Below, piece by piece: positions 33,124-43,222 of a stretch of 64,000 nt of DNA. The stretch comes from Alphaproteobacteria bacterium UBA7314 (GTDB lineage Bacteria > Pseudomonadota > Alphaproteobacteria > MPNO01 > UBA830): contig DKQG01000023.1 of the NCBI GenBank assembly GCA_002471575.1, positions 20,165-84,164 on the forward strand. Reading direction: 5' to 3'. Made by a program: the position numbers and the translations under genes. The notes beneath the pieces were generated by a model. The model saw nothing but the letters and a program-made list of their open reading frames with translations, was not told the DNA's origin and searched no databases. Position 1 is the stretch's first letter, and each line of letters opens with the position of its first letter.

Positions 33124-35100
33124 ATGGAACAACGCAATCTCATCATGGCGATCGTGCTCAGCGTTTCCATCCTGCTGGGTTTTCAGATTTTCATCGAAGC
33201 GCCGCGACTCGAAAAAGAACGCGCCGCGGGTGAAGCGCAGAAAGCGCAGGAAACAAACCGAGCAGTGCAAACCGGCGCGCCGGGCGCTGCACCACCGGCG
33301 GCAACGGCACCCGACATTCCCCGGACGGCACCGCCCAACGGAGCGACAGCACCAGTAGCGGGGCAACCGCCCGTTGCGCCCAAGATCGCCCGCGAAAAAG
33401 TTCTGAGCGCCTTTCCCCGGGTCAAAATCTCAACCAACCGCGTTATTGGATCAATCCGCCTAAAAGGCGCTTTGATCGACGACCTGACGCTTCTCAACTA
33501 TCGCCAGACGATTGAGAAAGACAGCCCGAATATCGTCCTCCTGTCGCCGCTCAATACGGAAAATCCGTATTACGCACAGTTCGGCTGGGTATCTCAGACC
33601 GCGAGCATTACGGTCCCGGACGCGGATACGGTCTGGACAGCCGATCGCGAGACCCTGTCGGTAGGATCGCCGGTCACCTTGCGCTGGAGCAACCCGGAGG
33701 GCGTAGAGTTCAGCCAAGTCATTTCGCTGGATAGGAACTTCATGTTCTCGGTCCGCCAGCAGGTCAAGAATGGCAGCAGCAAATCGATCACGCTGAACCC
33801 GTACGGCCTCATCTCGCTTACCGGTACACCGGAAACATCGGGTTTCTGGATTCTGCACGAGGGCATGACAGGCGCCTTCGACGGCACGCTGCTTGAAGAA
33901 AGCTACAGTACGCTCCAGGACGAAGACGATGGCCTGATCGCGCCCGACGGACAAAGTAACTGGATCGGCATAACTGCGAAATATTTTGCGACCGCGCTGG
34001 TGCCCGACCAGAAAACCGAGAACAAGGGCCGCTGGGTACACAATGCGCCACGGGGCGCCACGGAAAAATACCAGGCCGATTACCTGGCGTCGGCCAACGT
34101 TTTGGGGCCGGGCCAGACCGGCGAATACGCGACACGATTGTTTGCCGGCGCCAAGGAAGTCCGGCTGCTCGACTCCTACCGGGATGGTCTGGGGCTACCA
34201 GTGTTCGACAAGCTTGTCGACTTCGGCTGGTTCTACTACCTGACGAAGCCAATTTTCTACGCGATTGAATACTTCAACCGAATCCTCGGCAATTTTGGGC
34301 TCGCGATCCTATTGCTGACCGTCCTTATCAAAATCGTTTTCTTCCCGTTGGCGAACAAATCCTACCGCTCAATGAGCCGGCTGAAGAAATTGCAGCCGAA
34401 AATGGTCGAGATACGCGACCGGTATAAGGACGACCGCCAGCGCCAGAACCAGGCGATGATGGACCTTTACAAAAAGGAGGGGGCCAATCCGATGTCGGGC
34501 TGTTTCCCCATCCTGATCCAGATCCCGGTGTTCTTCGCCCTCTATAAGGTGCTTTTCGTCACCATCGAAATGCGCCATGCACCGTTTTTCGGGTGGATCC
34601 AAGATCTGTCCGCGCCGGATCCGCTCGGCATCCTCACGGTATTCGGGCTCGTCCCTTGGGATGTGCCGCAGGTCCTGATGATCGCCAATATAGGCATCTG
34701 GCCCATCATCATGGGCCTGACCATGTTCCTGCAGCAAAAGCTGAACCCGCAGCCCGCGGACCCGATGCAGGCGAAGATTTTCATGGTACTGCCAATTGTG
34801 TTCACCTTCCTGCTCGGCGGGTTCCCTGCAGGCCTGGTTATCTACTGGGCATGGAACAATACGCTGTCGATTGCCCAGCAATGGCTGATCATGCGGCAGA
34901 TGGGTGTTTCGGCATCAGGCGAGGCGATAAACGAAGAACCGCCGAAGGCACCGCCGCGCGGCAACAAGAAGAAAAAGGCCAACAAGGAAGACGACGACAT
35001 CGACCCCGACGGCGATAACAAAACGGCACCTGCGGCCAAACCCCCGAAGGTGAAAAACAAATCCAAGGGTAAGACCAGGCGCCAGCGGAAACGCCGCTGA
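33124..35100 (+). CDS. yidC: Membrane protein insertase YidC
   Basis: A 658-residue inner-membrane insertase. It has an N-terminal membrane anchor (about residues 7-23), an Ala/Pro-rich linker, a periplasmic beta-sandwich domain, and a C-terminal five-helix core beginning near FGWFYYLTKP with the cytoplasmic loop LKKLQPKMVEIRDRYKDD and NPMSGCFPILIQIPVFFALY. The C-terminal tail is long and lysine-rich, suited to ribosome contact, as in other alphaproteobacteria. Confidence 0.97.
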   Translation: MEQRNLIMAIVLSVSILLGFQIFIEAPRLEKERAAGEAQKAQETNRAVQTGAPGAAPPAATAPDIPRTAPPNGATAPVAGQPPVAPKIAREKVLSAFPRVKISTNRVIGSIRLKGALIDDLTLLNYRQTIEKDSPNIVLLSPLNTENPYYAQFGWVSQTASITVPDADTVWTADRETLSVGSPVTLRWSNPEGVEFSQVISLDRNFMFSVRQQVKNGSSKSITLNPYGLISLTGTPETSGFWILHEGMTGAFDGTLLEESYSTLQDEDDGLIAPDGQSNWIGITAKYFATALVPDQKTENKGRWVHNAPRGATEKYQADYLASANVLGPGQTGEYATRLFAGAKEVRLLDSYRDGLGLPVFDKLVDFGWFYYLTKPIFYAIEYFNRILGNFGLAILLLTVLIKIVFFPLANKSYRSMSRLKKLQPKMVEIRDRYKDDRQRQNQAMMDLYKKEGANPMSGCFPILIQIPVFFALYKVLFVTIEMRHAPFFGWIQDLSAPDPLGILTVFGLVPWDVPQVLMIANIGIWPIIMGLTMFLQQKLNPQPADPMQAKIFMVLPIVFTFLLGGFPAGLVIYWAWNNTLSIAQQWLIMRQMGVSASGEAINEEPPKAPPRGNKKKKANKEDDDIDPDGDNKTAPAAKPPKVKNKSKGKTRRQRKRR

Positions 35101-35123
35101 GCCCAATCGACGGAGCCCCGGTC

Positions 35124-35780
35124 ATGACGGATGCACCGGACGGACAGGAACTCGACCCGGAACTGATAGAATGCGGCCGCTGGCTATTCGCGCAGGAATG
35201 CGTTTTCGTATCCGGGGCCGCAAATTATGACGGAGTGCCCGAAGCGGATTTACCGGAAATCGCCTTTGTCGGCCGGTCCAATGTCGGGAAATCCAGCCTA
35301 ATCAACGCCTTAGCCAGCCGAAAAACTCTGGCCCGCACGTCGAACACCCCGGGACGAACCCAGCAGATCAATTTTTTCCGCCTACAGGATGCGCTCATGC
35401 TAGCTGATCTGCCCGGTTACGGCTATGCCAAGGCGTCGAAAACCGAGATCAAACGCTGGACCCGGCTGATTTTCGATTACCTGCGCGGACGGCCTTCGCT
35501 ACGCCGTGTCTGTCTGCTGATCGACGCGCGCCACGGCCTGAAAGACAAAGACATCGAGGTGATGAAGGATCTGGACGAAGCGGCGGTTTCTTATCAGATC
35601 GTTCTTACCAAGTGCGACAAGGTCAAACCCGGCGCGCTAATACGCCTGACGGATTCAACCTCGTCCCGGATCGCAAAACATGTCGCCGCGCATCCGACGA
35701 TCATCCGGACCAGTTCGCTGAGGAACGAAGGGATCGAAGCATTACGCGCCGAACTGGCAATGATGGCCGATATCCGCTAA
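35124..35780 (+). CDS. engB: Ribosome biogenesis GTPase YihA/EngB
   Basis: A 218-residue TRAFAC GTPase for large-subunit assembly. G1 is GRSNVGKSS, G2 threonine is in NTPGRTQ, G3 is DLPGYG and G4 is TKCD. It lies 23 bases after yidC and before argB, the usual alphaproteobacterial order. Confidence 0.95.
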   Translation: MTDAPDGQELDPELIECGRWLFAQECVFVSGAANYDGVPEADLPEIAFVGRSNVGKSSLINALASRKTLARTSNTPGRTQQINFFRLQDALMLADLPGYGYAKASKTEIKRWTRLIFDYLRGRPSLRRVCLLIDARHGLKDKDIEVMKDLDEAAVSYQIVLTKCDKVKPGALIRLTDSTSSRIAKHVAAHPTIIRTSSLRNEGIEALRAELAMMADIR

Positions 35781-35831
35781 ACGGCTACCCATCCGTTGCG
35801 TCCATGGACGCGCTTGCCCTAGGAAATTCCG

Positions 35832-36761
35832 ATGGCATCAAAGAAAAAGACCGAGTCCAAGAATATATTCGAAATCAAGTCTTTGCTGCGCACGGCGGAA
35901 ACGCTGACCGAAGCGCTGCCCTATCTGCAGGAGTTCGGCGGCAAGACCTTCGTCATTAAGTACGGCGGCCATGCGATGGGCGACGAGAAGCTTGCGGAGC
36001 AGTTCGCCAGCGATATCGTGCTGCTAAAACAGGTTGGCATCAATCCGGTCATCGTCCATGGCGGAGGACCGCAGATCGGCGCGATGCTGAAGCAGATGAA
36101 GATCGAAAGCGTATTCATCGACGGTCTGCGTGTGACCGACAAGCGCACGGTTGAGATCGTGGAGATGGTGCTGGCCGGATCGATCAACAAGGAGGTCGTC
36201 ACCGCCATCAACGACGCCGGCGGCACCGCCGTCGGCATTTCCGGAAAAGACGGCAACCTGATCCAGGCCCGGAAGCTTAAGCACAGGCGTAAGACCGACT
36301 CGAATATCGAAAAAGTCGTCGATCTTGGTTTCGTGGGCGAACCCTATGCCGTGAACACCACGGTGCTGGATACGCTTGCCAGTTCGCATATGATTCCCGT
36401 GATTGCGCCGCTGGGCATTGGCGCCAACGGAACAACGTTCAACATCAACGCGGATACGGCCGCGGGAGCCATCGCCGGCGCGATCGGCGCGACGCGTCTT
36501 CTTATGCTAACCGACGTGGTCGGCGTGCTCGACAAAAAGGGCGACCTAATCACCGATATCTCGGCACGCGAGGCTCGGGCATTGATCAAGAACGGGACGA
36601 TTTCAGGTGGCATGATCCCGAAAATCGAAACCTGCCTGAACGCCGTAAAAGACGGCGTCGAGGCATCGGTCATCATGGACGGCCGCGTGCCCCATGCGTT
36701 ACTATTAGAGACCTTTACTGAGCACGGTGCCGGAACGATGATCCGGTCGAAGAAAAGCTAG
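35832..36761 (+). CDS. argB: Acetylglutamate kinase
   Basis: A 309-residue amino-acid kinase, the second step of arginine synthesis, phosphorylating N-acetylglutamate. KYGGHAM provides the phosphate-binding lysine and glycines, VHGGGPQI the substrate loop, and ISGGMIPKIETC the C-terminal site. The N-terminal extension before the kinase core contains a helix, as in arginine-inhibited hexameric enzymes. Its stop overlaps that of a broken gene on the opposite strand. Confidence 0.96.
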   Translation: MASKKKTESKNIFEIKSLLRTAETLTEALPYLQEFGGKTFVIKYGGHAMGDEKLAEQFASDIVLLKQVGINPVIVHGGGPQIGAMLKQMKIESVFIDGLRVTDKRTVEIVEMVLAGSINKEVVTAINDAGGTAVGISGKDGNLIQARKLKHRRKTDSNIEKVVDLGFVGEPYAVNTTVLDTLASSHMIPVIAPLGIGANGTTFNINADTAAGAIAGAIGATRLLMLTDVVGVLDKKGDLITDISAREARALIKNGTISGGMIPKIETCLNAVKDGVEASVIMDGRVPHALLLETFTEHGAGTMIRSKKS

Positions 36762-37399
36762 CCGCCGAAAAACTCGACCTGCCAGTCAGGATCCTTTTCC
36801 GTCATGGCGTAATTTCCGTCGGTCGACTTGATCGCCTCGTCGGGGGATATCTTCGCAACGCGAATCTGCATCTGGAGGGTAAGATCGGTGGATAAGCCTG
36901 TTTTCCACGTCATTGCCGGAACGCCCTTCGCACTCCCCAGCGGAAATACCTTCTGCACCACCGTCGTATCGAGCCGGCCAGCAATGCTATCGCCTCAATC
37001 ACGAATAAGCGTTCGCCTCGGATTGTCGGCGTTGTTCAGAAATTCGTCCTTGCCGGTTAGATACAGTGGGAAGAAGAACGATCCCGGTAGATCGGCAAGA
37101 TAATATCCGGTCAACATCCTGCGCGGGGTCTGTGCATTGGGGCCGTTGAGGCGCAGCATCATGGGTTCAAGCCGGTTGGCCAACCTCAGAGCGTCCAGCC
37201 GGCCGGCAACATAGAACTTTTCCGTCGGGTCTATCAGGTCCAGACAGCTCTTGCCGATCGCATCGTGCCGCTCGTAATCCGTCAACGCGCTGATCCCACC
37301 TGCGGGATAGGTGATCATCTATTTTTCGTCGACTTCGAAAAGAACTTCGGCGGCACAGAAGGCCAAGGAGACGAAACGGTCGCATTCCTTCCTCGGCAT
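36758..37399 (-). pseudogene. PAS-domain-like gene with two in-frame stops
   Basis: A continuous 214-codon minus-strand frame from ATG 37399 is interrupted by TAG at 37319-37321 and TGA at 36995-36997. The first part (SLAFCAAEVLFEVDEK, then ITYPAGGISALTDYERHDAI and IGKSCLDLIDP) has the layout of a PAS sensor domain. The later part (MQIRVAKISPDEAI) resembles the end of a signalling protein of this type. No output domain remains. The 131 bases up to the next gene hold no other feature. Confidence 0.65.
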
Positions 37400-37530
37400 C
37401 CCCAAATATTCTGGTTTTACCTGCGCATTAATATAGCGGTTCTTTGGTCTATCAGTCCTCGGACGTTATTCTACAGGCCTGCTCGTAACGATTCCTTGCG
37501 TCGGGGGCGCTACACGGCCAAATTCAGGAA

Positions 37531-38226
37531 ATGACCGATACTAAGATCGAAATAGCGCCGTCAGGCGGGGTTAATCATGTCGATGCCTGGATCTTCGACC
37601 TGGACAATACGCTTTATCGCACGACGCCCGGGATGCTGGCGCAAATCGACGACCTAATGGGATCATTTATCGCGGATTTCCTGAAAGTCGACCGCGTCGA
37701 AGCGCGCCGTATCCAGAAAGGATACTTCCGCACCCATGGGCTTACGCTGCGCGGCCTCATGGTTGAGCACGGACTCGATCCCCAAGACTACATCGACCAC
37801 CTGTCGCAACTGGATCTGACCGATGTGAGTGCAGATCCCCATCTCGCCGAAACCCTGCACAGCCTGGAAGGGCGCAAGTTCATCTATACTAATGCGTTCA
37901 CCGAGCACACGCGCGACGTCATGGAACGCATTGGCATCACCGATCATTTCGACGGGGTATTCGATATAAGCGATGCCGATTTCATCCCCAAGCCGGCGAT
38001 CGATTCCTATCGCCGTTTGTGCGACCTGCACGATATAAATCCTGCCCGGGCGGCCATGGTCGAAGACATCCCCCGCAACCTCGAACCGGCAGCGGAACTG
38101 GGCATGACGACCATCTGGGTCCGGACGGAAACGGACTGGGCGAAGGGTTTTACGAAAACCGGTCATATAGATCACGTAACGGAAGATCTTTCGGCCTGGT
38201 TGCGCCAGGCAACAAATTGCGGCTGA
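37531..38226 (+). CDS. HAD-family pyrimidine 5'-nucleotidase
   Basis: A 231-residue haloacid-dehalogenase fold phosphatase. Motif I is FDLDNTLY, motif II threonine-type is IYTNAF, motif III lysine is in FIPKPAID and motif IV is MVEDIPRNL. This matches the SDT1-like pyrimidine 5'-nucleotidase subgroup that dephosphorylates UMP/CMP-type nucleotides. It lies just before dapD on the same strand, with 69 bases between. Confidence 0.88.
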   Translation: MTDTKIEIAPSGGVNHVDAWIFDLDNTLYRTTPGMLAQIDDLMGSFIADFLKVDRVEARRIQKGYFRTHGLTLRGLMVEHGLDPQDYIDHLSQLDLTDVSADPHLAETLHSLEGRKFIYTNAFTEHTRDVMERIGITDHFDGVFDISDADFIPKPAIDSYRRLCDLHDINPARAAMVEDIPRNLEPAAELGMTTIWVRTETDWAKGFTKTGHIDHVTEDLSAWLRQATNCG

Positions 38227-38295
38227 CCGGTTTCCACCACCACGGAAATTCCTTTATATTCCCGCCGGAATTCAACGGGGCAAAGTGACAGTGAC

Positions 38296-39153
38296 ATGAT
38301 CGAAACCGCACTCGAACAATCTATCGACCGCGCCTGGGACGAGCGGGACACCATCACGCCAGACACCAAGGGCGAAGCACGCGACGCCATCGATGCCGCA
38401 CTGGAAGGCCTCGATTCGGGCACTCTACGTGTCGCCGAAAAAGGTGCCGGCGGCTGGACCGTCAATCAGTGGCTGAAAAAGGCGGTACTGCTGTCGTTCC
38501 GTATTTTCGACATGGCGCCTCTGTCGGGCGGTCCGTCTTTCCCCGGTATCGGCGACAGCCCTTGGTTCGACAAGGTGCCGTCCAAATTCGCAGGCTGGGA
38601 CGAAGCAAAATTCCGCGATGCCGGGTTCCGCGCCGTCCCGAACTGTACGGTCCGTCGCTCGGCCTTCCTGGCTCCGGAGGTGGTGCTGATGCCGAGCTTC
38701 GTCAACCTCGGGGCCTACGTGGATTCCGGTACCATGGTGGACACCTGGGCGACGATCGGGTCCTGCGCGCAGATCGGCAAGAACTGTCATATATCGGGTG
38801 GCGTCGGCATCGGCGGCGTTCTGGAACCGCTGCAAGCCGATCCGGTCATCATCGAAGACAATTGCTTTATCGGCGCACGGTCGGAAGTTGCCGAAGGCGT
38901 CATTGTCGAGGAGGGCGCCGTCCTGTCGATGGGCGTGTTCCTCGGTCAGTCGACCAGGATCGTGAACCGCGACACCGGCGAGATTCACTCGGGCCGGGTG
39001 CCCGCGTACTCGGTCGTCGTACCCGGATCGATGCCCGGCAAGAAGCTGCCCGACGGCAGCGACGGACCGAGCCTCTATTGCGCGGTGATTGTGAAACAGG
39101 TGGACGAGCAGACGCGATCGAAGACGTCCATAAACGATCTTTTAAGGGATTGA
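38296..39153 (+). CDS. dapD: Tetrahydrodipicolinate N-succinyltransferase
   Basis: A 285-residue trimeric left-handed beta-helix acyltransferase of the succinylase branch of lysine and diaminopimelate synthesis. The hexapeptide repeats run from VVLMPSFVNLGAYVDSGTM through GIGGVLEPLQADPVIIEDN. The N-terminal helical domain and C-terminal KTSINDLLRD are typical. It overlaps the dapE start and is cotranscribed with it. Confidence 0.96.
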   Translation: MIETALEQSIDRAWDERDTITPDTKGEARDAIDAALEGLDSGTLRVAEKGAGGWTVNQWLKKAVLLSFRIFDMAPLSGGPSFPGIGDSPWFDKVPSKFAGWDEAKFRDAGFRAVPNCTVRRSAFLAPEVVLMPSFVNLGAYVDSGTMVDTWATIGSCAQIGKNCHISGGVGIGGVLEPLQADPVIIEDNCFIGARSEVAEGVIVEEGAVLSMGVFLGQSTRIVNRDTGEIHSGRVPAYSVVVPGSMPGKKLPDGSDGPSLYCAVIVKQVDEQTRSKTSINDLLRD

Positions 39154-40316
39154 CCGTCATCGTAGATGCCGTCGAACTAGCCCGTGACCTGATCCGCTGT
39201 CCCAGCGTGACGCCGGAAGATGCCGGCGCGCTGGGTGTTGTTCAGACAGTGCTGGAAGATCTGGGCTTCGTCTGCCACCGGCTGCCGTTTGCGGACGCCG
39301 ATACCCCCGACGTGGACAATCTCTACGCGCGGTTGGGCGACACCGGCCCGAACTTCTGTTTCGCGGGTCATACAGATGTCGTTCCGCTGGGTAATCCCGA
39401 CGCTTGGTCTGTCGACCCGTTCGGCGGTGAGATCATCGATGACATCCTGTATGGCCGCGGTGCGACCGATATGAAAAGCGCGATAGCGGCATTCATCGAA
39501 GCCGTCAGCCGGTTGCAGGCGGAGGGCGGCACTGCAGGGTCTATCAGCCTTCTGATCACCGGCGACGAGGAGGGCCCCGCCATTAATGGCACCAAAAAGG
39601 TACTCGACTGGATAGCGGACAACGGAGAAACCATCGACGTCTGTCTGTTGGGAGAACCCACCAATCCCAACAAATTGGGCGAAATGGTGAAAATTGGCCG
39701 GCGCGGCAGCCTGACCGGCCGCCTGACTGTCACCGGCATTCAGGGCCATACCGCTTATCCCCATCTCGCCGACAACCCCCTGCCCCGACTAGCCAGGATG
39801 CTCGACGCGATTTCGACCCACAAGCTTGACCAGGGCACGGATCACTTTCAGCCGTCGAACCTTCAGCTCACCACCATAGACACCGGGAACCCTGCAACGA
39901 ACGTGATCCCCGCATCGGCAACCGCTGGGTTCAATATCCGCTTCAACGACCTGCATACCGGAGACAGCCTGACAGAATGGCTGCACCGGGAGTGCGGTGA
40001 ATTGGGCGGCCATTACGAACTCGACATCAAGGTATCGGGCGAGGCTTTCCTGAATCCACTCGGCGACTTTAGCGCGCTGATCGCCAAATCCGTGGAACAG
40101 GTGACAGGCATCAGGCCGGAACTCAGCACTTCGGGGGGGACATCGGACGCCAGGTTCATCAAGAATTGCTGCCCTGTCGCGGAGTTCGGACTGGTCAGTC
40201 AGACCATGCACAAGGTCGACGAGCGAATTGCCGTGGCGGACATTCGCGATCTGGCGGACATCTATACCGCGATCTTATTGGGATATTTCGCGGATATCGG
40301 CGCAAAGACCTCATGA
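39150..40316 (+). CDS. dapE: Succinyl-diaminopimelate desuccinylase
   Basis: A 388-residue M20 zinc metallopeptidase that releases succinate from N-succinyl-diaminopimelate. Metal ligands are visible in FAGHTDVVP, GRGATDMKS and GDEEGPAING; the dimerisation domain follows. TTG 39150, overlapping the dapD stop, is the only sensible start. AGGGA directly abuts it, closer than usual. A longer open frame running back into dapD is a shadow. Its stop overlaps the next gene by ATGA. Confidence 0.94.
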   Translation: MTVIVDAVELARDLIRCPSVTPEDAGALGVVQTVLEDLGFVCHRLPFADADTPDVDNLYARLGDTGPNFCFAGHTDVVPLGNPDAWSVDPFGGEIIDDILYGRGATDMKSAIAAFIEAVSRLQAEGGTAGSISLLITGDEEGPAINGTKKVLDWIADNGETIDVCLLGEPTNPNKLGEMVKIGRRGSLTGRLTVTGIQGHTAYPHLADNPLPRLARMLDAISTHKLDQGTDHFQPSNLQLTTIDTGNPATNVIPASATAGFNIRFNDLHTGDSLTEWLHRECGELGGHYELDIKVSGEAFLNPLGDFSALIAKSVEQVTGIRPELSTSGGTSDARFIKNCCPVAEFGLVSQTMHKVDERIAVADIRDLADIYTAILLGYFADIGAKTS

Positions 40317-40897
40317 TCTCGACCCGGGAGGTCGCGCTTTCAATTTACGGGGCCTGCCAGCTCGCAAAGTTCGACCGCGCCGCCGTCCGTTATTTCGACG
40401 ACACACCTGAAGCGTTCTGGCGGTCGTTCCATGCAGCAGCCTTCGCCCTGCCCGCATACGTCTTGCTGGTTCTGCTGAACTTCGCGGAAAATCCGGTCAA
40501 TGCATCGGGCGCGCGAATCCTGATCATCGAATCGTCCGCTTATGTCATTGGCTGGGTGATCTTTCCGCTAATCATGATCGCGGTGACGGATACGCTTAAC
40601 CGCTTTGACCGATATTTCCAGTTCATTACTGCCTGGAACTGGGCGATCGTGTTGCAGGTATTCCTGTTTCTCGCCATCAGCGCACTGGTTGCGGACGGTA
40701 GGGTACCGCCACAGATTTCAGGTTTCGTCAGCCTGATCGCTGTAATCGCCATCCTAGTCTATCAGGGTTTTATCGCTCTCGTTGCGCTAAATATCCGCGC
40801 GCCAGCCGCCTTTATGATTGTTGCCATCGACCTATTGGTGGCACTGGTGCTAAACGTCGTCACGCGGTCTTTCTATCGCGGCTATACGGGCGCCTAA
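40313..40897 (+). CDS. Integral membrane protein, unknown function
   Basis: A 194-residue protein with about five hydrophobic segments (near residues 45-62, 75-95, 110-130, 140-160 and 165-185). The N-terminal 40 residues are soluble and contain AVRYFDDTPEAFWRSFHAA. The ATG overlaps the dapE stop, so it is translationally coupled to dapE. No motif indicates an activity. The layout recalls Yip1/DUF1282-type proteins, but I cannot assign it. Confidence 0.75.
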   Translation: MISTREVALSIYGACQLAKFDRAAVRYFDDTPEAFWRSFHAAAFALPAYVLLVLLNFAENPVNASGARILIIESSAYVIGWVIFPLIMIAVTDTLNRFDRYFQFITAWNWAIVLQVFLFLAISALVADGRVPPQISGFVSLIAVIAILVYQGFIALVALNIRAPAAFMIVAIDLLVALVLNVVTRSFYRGYTGA

Positions 40898-41649
40898 CCG
40901 GCGCCAATGTCCGGGTACTTCACCGACACCAGATACAAACCGTCCGGCGGTGCCGTGGGCCCGGCCGCTGCTCGGTCGCGTGCCGCAAGTGCCGCAGCGA
41001 CATCGTCGGCTGTCCATTTGCCGGACCCGACGAGTTCCAGCGTGCCAGCGAAGTTCCGAATCTGATGGTGGAGAAAGGACCGTGCCCGCGCATGAATATG
41101 AATCTCCTCGCCCAACCGGGCAACGCGCAGTTCATCGAGGGTACGTTCGGGCGATTTTGCCTGGCACATGGCCGCGCGGAAACTGGTAAAATCGTGCTGC
41201 CCGACCAGCACTTGCGCCGCGTTGTGCATGGCGTCCGCATCCAATGGCAGCGGCACATGCCAGATACGTCCTGCATCCAACGCAGGACGCGGCCGACGGT
41301 TGAGGATGCGGTACAGATAGGACCGTTCGACCGCCGACACTCGGGCATGAAAATCTTCTGAAACTGCGTGCGCCTGCGTCACGACAACCTGTTCTTCGCG
41401 CATATGCGCATTCAACGCTTCGCGAACCGTATAGGCATCGGTCTTTTTCTCGATGTCGACATGCGCGACCTGGCCGAGCGCATGTACGCCGGCGTCGGTG
41501 CGCCCCGATCCGTGCACGCGGGTCTCTTCTCCGCAGAACCGGAATACGGCCTCCTCAATGCATTGCTGGATCGACGGGCCGTTATCCTGGCGCTGCCAGC
41601 CTGCATAGGGGCCGCCATGGTATTCGACGGTCAGTTTCCAGCGGGTCAT
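40894..41649 (-). CDS. truA: tRNA pseudouridine(38-40) synthase
   Basis: A 251-residue enzyme modifying uridines 38-40 in the tRNA anticodon arm. The catalytic aspartate is in GSGRTDAGVHALGQ; the start YHGGPYAGWQRQ and FLHHQIRNF are family signatures. It overlaps fmt by four bases and completes the def-fmt-truA operon on the minus strand. Confidence 0.96.
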   Translation of the reverse strand: MTRWKLTVEYHGGPYAGWQRQDNGPSIQQCIEEAVFRFCGEETRVHGSGRTDAGVHALGQVAHVDIEKKTDAYTVREALNAHMREEQVVVTQAHAVSEDFHARVSAVERSYLYRILNRRPRPALDAGRIWHVPLPLDADAMHNAAQVLVGQHDFTSFRAAMCQAKSPERTLDELRVARLGEEIHIHARARSFLHHQIRNFAGTLELVGSGKWTADDVAAALAARDRAAAGPTAPPDGLYLVSVKYPDIGAG

Positions 41650-42551
41650 GAGAGGACGGTACCGACAGGTGCAGGGTTACCACGCACGTAATCTTCCGCG
41701 GGCATGGCCGATTTTCCGGCACGCTGTACTCGCTCGACCTTCAGTGCGCCGTCACCGCAGGCTACAGTAAGAGGTCCGGCGATAACCGTTCCCGGCACGT
41801 CGTTTCCCTCCGAAGGGGTGGCCGAAAGTATGCGAAGACGTTGGCCATTCCGTTCGCACCAGACACCGGGCCAAGGGTTCAATGCCCGCACCCGGCGGCC
41901 GAGGTCGGCAGCATCCTCCGTCCAGTCGATGCGACCTTCGACGCGGTCCAGCTTTGACGCATAGGTAACCCCCTCATCGGGCTGAGGCACCGCAGGCGGC
42001 AGGTCCCCGTAAAGTACGTCGACGATCAGCCGGCCGCCTATATCTGCGAGTGTGTCGTGCAGCGCGGACGCCGTCATGCCGTTGTTGATAGGCACAGATT
42101 CGACCGCCAGCATCGGGCCCGTATCGAGGCCTTCGTCCATTTGCATGATCGTGATACCGGTCTCCATATCACCTGCAAGGATTGCCCGCTGGATGGGTGC
42201 GGCACCGCGCCATCTCGGTAAAAGCGACGCGTGGATATTGATGCAGCCCACACGCGGCGCCTCCAGGATTTCTTTTGGCAGAATCAGACCGTAGGCGGCA
42301 ACGACGGCAACATCCGCGTCCAACCCTGCGAAATCGGCTTGCGCACCGGCGTCCCTGAGGCTGACGGGATAGCGAACGGGAAGTCCCTTTGACTGCGCGA
42401 AGGCCTGAACCGGCGATCGCTTTTCCTCGTGTCCGCGGCCGGCGGGACGGGGCGGCTGCGAATAGGCGCATACGATTTCATGACCCGCATCGATCAGTGC
42501 TGCCATGGCGGGAATGGCAAAACCGGGCGTGCCCATGAATACGACCCGCAT
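41646..42551 (-). CDS. fmt: Methionyl-tRNA formyltransferase
   Basis: A 301-residue enzyme formylating initiator Met-tRNA with 10-formyl-THF. The N-terminal MRVVFMGTPGFAIPAM and catalytic region NIHASLLPRWRGAAPIQRA are conserved, followed by the C-terminal OB-like domain. It starts 10 bases after def and overlaps truA. Confidence 0.96.
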   Translation of the reverse strand: MRVVFMGTPGFAIPAMAALIDAGHEIVCAYSQPPRPAGRGHEEKRSPVQAFAQSKGLPVRYPVSLRDAGAQADFAGLDADVAVVAAYGLILPKEILEAPRVGCINIHASLLPRWRGAAPIQRAILAGDMETGITIMQMDEGLDTGPMLAVESVPINNGMTASALHDTLADIGGRLIVDVLYGDLPPAVPQPDEGVTYASKLDRVEGRIDWTEDAADLGRRVRALNPWPGVWCERNGQRLRILSATPSEGNDVPGTVIAGPLTVACGDGALKVERVQRAGKSAMPAEDYVRGNPAPVGTVLS

Positions 42552-42561
42552 CGGGATATCC

Positions 42562-43098
42562 TCAGGCGCCTGCTTTAGCTTCGGCCTTGGCGTCGGCTTT
42601 TTTGAACTTTGTCAATTTGCGGAGGATCATGCCGCGCTTCAGGCTGGAAATGTGATCGACGAAAAGCACACCGTCGAGATGGTCGATTTCGTGCTGGACG
42701 CAGGTTGCGAGAAATCCGTCCATGTCCTGTTCGCGAGTCTCGTTCTCGTAGTCCAGGTAGCGTATCCGTACGGTATTCGGCCGCTTCACCTCCGCGAATT
42801 GCTCCGGCAGGGACAGACAACCCTCCTCGAAGACCGATATGTCACCGGAAGCATCGATAATCTCCGGGTTGGCCATGTGCATTGGTTGTGGCTTTTCTCC
42901 GGCACGGGCCACGTCGGCGACGATCACGCGTTTCAACACGCCGACCTGTGGCGCCGCCAGCCCGACCCCGGGCGCAGCATACATGGTCTCCAGCATGTCA
43001 TCCATCAGGCAGCGCACGTCGTAATCTACGGCATCGACGGCCGCCGCGACCCTCTTCAGGCGCGGATCGGGGGCGGTGATGATGGGCAGTAACGCCAT
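42562..43098 (-). CDS. def: Peptide deformylase
   Basis: A 178-residue iron/zinc hydrolase removing N-formyl groups from new proteins. The three motifs are GVGLAAPQ, EEGCLSLP (cysteine ligand) and the histidine motif QHEIDHLDGVLF. First gene of the def-fmt-truA operon and divergent from rmuC, with 124 bases between starts. Confidence 0.96.
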   Translation of the reverse strand: MALLPIITAPDPRLKRVAAAVDAVDYDVRCLMDDMLETMYAAPGVGLAAPQVGVLKRVIVADVARAGEKPQPMHMANPEIIDASGDISVFEEGCLSLPEQFAEVKRPNTVRIRYLDYENETREQDMDGFLATCVQHEIDHLDGVLFVDHISSLKRGMILRKLTKFKKADAKAEAKAGA

Positions 43099-43222
43099 CT
43101 TGATTGAAATCCTCGGTGTCCCTGTGTGGTTAGGTATGCGTTCGGCTTCGCAGGGTCAAGCGCGACGTACCTCCGCGCCGACGGCAGGCCGATTCGGAAA
43201 AGTTCGTGATACGTTCTCGAGC

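Noticed and set aside
36995..36997. Selenocysteine reading of the TGA in the PAS-like gene
   Set aside because: A TAG also interrupts the frame and no cysteine is expected there.
38469..39149. Long N-terminal extension of dapE
   Set aside because: This frame lies inside dapD in another phase and is Arg-rich; DapE family sequence begins only after 39150.
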